In this document: piece by piece, positions 4,611 through 6,139 of the stretch
Layout: every line of letters starts with the position of its first letter
Position numbering within the stretch: the stretch's first letter is position 1
Source: Candidatus Moranbacteria bacterium RIFCSPLOWO2_12_FULL_48_12
GTDB taxonomy: Bacteria; Patescibacteriota; Minisyncoccia; Moranbacterales; UBA1568
DNA: 6,139 bases
NCBI GenBank assembly: GCA_001784735.1
Contig: MFSB01000032.1
Coordinates: 250-6,388, forward strand
Reading direction: 5' to 3'
Translations under genes and position numbers: made by a program
The notes under the pieces: model-generated
Told to the model about the DNA's origin: nothing
Databases searched by the model: none
Seen by the model: only the letters and a program-made list of their open reading frames with translations

Positions 4611-6139
4611 ATGCCAGAAAAAAAATCGGTGATTGAAATTCGCGGCGCACGAGTCAATAATTTGAAGAACGTGGATGTTGATATTCCACGCAATGCGCTC
4701 GTGGTGGTGACGGGACTTTCTGGCTCGGGAAAATCTTCTTTGGCCTTCGATACTCTTTTTGCGGAAGCCAATCGGCGCTATGTCGAGTCGCTTTCTTCGT
4801 ACGCGCGCAATTTCCTCGACGGCTTTGACAAACCGGATGTGGATGCCATTCACAACTTGAGTCCGGCCATTTCCATCGATCAGAAGAGCGTGTCGCGCAG
4901 TCCGCGCTCCACCGTCGGCACGATGACGGAAGTGTATGATTATCTGCGCATCCTCTTTGCCAAGCTGGGGATCCCGCATTGTCCCACGTGCGGCCAGCGG
5001 CTCGCGAGAAAGAGCGGGCGGGAAATTCTGGAGGAGATTCTCAATCTGCCTGATCGGACGCCGATCATGTTCATCGCTTATAGCCAGGCGCTCAACGAAA
5101 AAACCGAAGCGCAAGCGCTCGCGCTCATCAACGTGTGGGGATATGTGCGGGTGCTCTTTCATGGAGCGGTGGTGCCGATCGCGGATGCCTTGGCTCAGGC
5201 ATCAGCCACGGAAATTTCCGATATAGCGGTAGTGGTGGATCGTCTGACGATTGATCTGGAACGGCCTGATAAAGAACGCATCCTCGATTCTCTGCAGACG
5301 GCTTTCCGCGTGGGACAAGGGACGCTCACGCTCCGTATCAACGGCACCGGTGAAGAGCGCGTGTACAATGAGGAGTACCGCTGTGAGGAATGCCATATCA
5401 GTCTGCCGGAGTGTACGCCGAGCCACTTTTCATTCAATAGTCCCGAAGGAGCATGTGAGAAGTGCGCGGGTCTCGGCGTGACGCTCGAATTCGATCCGGA
5501 GCTTGTCATTCCCAACAAAAATCTTTCTCTGGCCGAGGGAGCCATCCGTCCGTGGAGCAAAATGAACGGGGATCGGCAGACCGGGCAGGGGCCGATGCAC
5601 TGGCTGCGCGATCTTGGCCGGCAGATGAAGTTTTCCTTCGATGTGCCGGTGAAGAAACTTTCTGCCAAGCATTTTTCTTTCATACTGTATGGGGATAGGA
5701 GCGATGGGGAGGACGCTTTTCCGGGAGTGGTCGCGCTGCTCGAGAAAAAATACCGTGAGACGAAGTCGGATCATCTGCGATCGGATATCGAGGCGTATAT
5801 GCTGACGAAACTCTGCCCCGTCTGTCTGGGGAAGCGATTGAAAAAGAGCTCGTTGGCGGTGAAGATAGAAGGGCTGTCCATCAATGATCTGGTGAAAGAG
5901 AGCGTGGAAAAATTCCTGGCGCTTCTGAAGCCGCTCCGGGAGAAGCTTTTGCGAACCGGAGAAAAAGAATTGATAAGTCCCTTGTTCGGCGAAATGGAGA
6001 CGCGCCTCATGGCGGTGGAGAAAGTGGGCCTCGGTTATCTGGAGCTGTCCCGCGGCGCCGATACGCTTTCCGGCGGAGAAGCCCAGCGCGTCCGTCTGTC
6101 GGTGCAGATGAAATCGGGACTCTCGGGCATCATCTATGT
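4611..6139 (+). CDS. uvrA: Excinuclease ABC subunit UvrA, second copy (3' end outside window)
   Basis: This is a second UvrA-family ATPase, open from ATG 4611 to the window edge: 509 full codons with no stop or frameshift. An in-frame TAA at 4590 leaves little room for an earlier start. It begins MPEKKSVIEIRGARVNNLKN. Walker A GLSGSGKS is at 35-42; zinc site 1 is C124/C127 with C402/C405; zinc site 2 is C258/C261 with C282/C285, all present; signature LSGGEAQR is at 486-493. The insertion domain is present at about 290-400, including the conserved DPELVIPNKNLSLAEGAI stretch. The UvrB-binding region (about 130-255) has normal length but lacks the RGRKGE-type motif of the first copy, reading PIMFIAYSQALNEKTEAQAL instead. 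The second ATPase half and zinc site 3 lie beyond the window. No good Shine-Dalgarno precedes the ATG. It may be a canonical UvrA with a diverged UvrB interface or a specialised paralogue; the sequence alone does not decide. Confidence 0.95.
   Translation, partial: MPEKKSVIEIRGARVNNLKNVDVDIPRNALVVVTGLSGSGKSSLAFDTLFAEANRRYVESLSSYARNFLDGFDKPDVDAIHNLSPAISIDQKSVSRSPRSTVGTMTEVYDYLRILFAKLGIPHCPTCGQRLARKSGREILEEILNLPDRTPIMFIAYSQALNEKTEAQALALINVWGYVRVLFHGAVVPIADALAQASATEISDIAVVVDRLTIDLERPDKERILDSLQTAFRVGQGTLTLRINGTGEERVYNEEYRCEECHISLPECTPSHFSFNSPEGACEKCAGLGVTLEFDPELVIPNKNLSLAEGAIRPWSKMNGDRQTGQGPMHWLRDLGRQMKFSFDVPVKKLSAKHFSFILYGDRSDGEDAFPGVVALLEKKYRETKSDHLRSDIEAYMLTKLCPVCLGKRLKKSSLAVKIEGLSINDLVKESVEKFLALLKPLREKLLRTGEKELISPLFGEMETRLMAVEKVGLGYLELSRGADTLSGGEAQRVRLSVQMKSGLSGIIY

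Noticed and set aside
4389..5162. Minus-strand open frame of 257 codons
   Set aside because: It is antisense to the end of uvrC and the start of the second uvrA, both of which are strongly conserved; its product looks like a high-GC shadow frame.
1..6139. CRISPR array, tRNA, rRNA, insertion sequence or integrase
   Set aside because: No regularly spaced repeats, cloverleaf-like sequence, rRNA motif or transposase/integrase protein was found by reading both strands; the repeats present are single hairpins and one short tandem array.

Overview
The window is a nucleotide-excision-repair locus, probably from a Candidate Phyla Radiation (Patescibacteria, Parcubacteria-like) bacterium. The lineage is an inference. 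It rests mainly on UvrC, which is short, lacks the C-terminal helix-hairpin-helix domain, has an enlarged N-terminal nuclease module, and carries family wording I associate with these lineages (for example VLEALILEANF and KDDKSYDHVV). Short palindromic and tandem repeats inside coding sequence also fit that group. No 16S rRNA or other marker gene is present to settle it.

Layout: (1) positions 1-2630, plus strand, a uvrA gene whose first codons lie before the window; (2) 2629-2697, a convergent intergenic strip with a hairpin plus T-run that terminates the minus-strand gene; (3) 2698-3000, minus strand, an unrecognised 100-residue protein with its own Shine-Dalgarno, promoter-like boxes and terminator; (4) 3001-3120, a divergent promoter region; (5) 3121-4524, plus strand, uvrC; (6) 4525-4610, a short spacer with promoter-like boxes; (7) 4611-6139, plus strand, a second, clearly different uvrA that reads open to the window edge and is cut off just before its first Walker B motif.

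In the known pathway a UvrA dimer finds DNA damage and loads UvrB, and UvrC then cuts on both sides of the lesion. Here uvrC sits between two uvrA paralogues and no uvrB is seen. The two UvrA proteins differ in domain content. The first keeps a recognisable UvrB-binding region but has lost the roughly 110-residue insertion domain and one zinc-site cysteine. The second keeps the insertion domain and all visible zinc cysteines, but its UvrB-binding region is strongly diverged. This complementary pattern is the most interesting biological point.

The second theme is small repeat DNA inside the repair genes. uvrC carries two near-identical perfect hairpins (core TTGGAAGTTsGACTTCCAA) and a four-unit 7-bp tandem repeat, all in protein linkers or loops. 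The first uvrA carries a GC-rich, repeat-bearing in-frame insert just before its second zinc site. No tRNA, rRNA, CRISPR array, transposase or integrase is visible.
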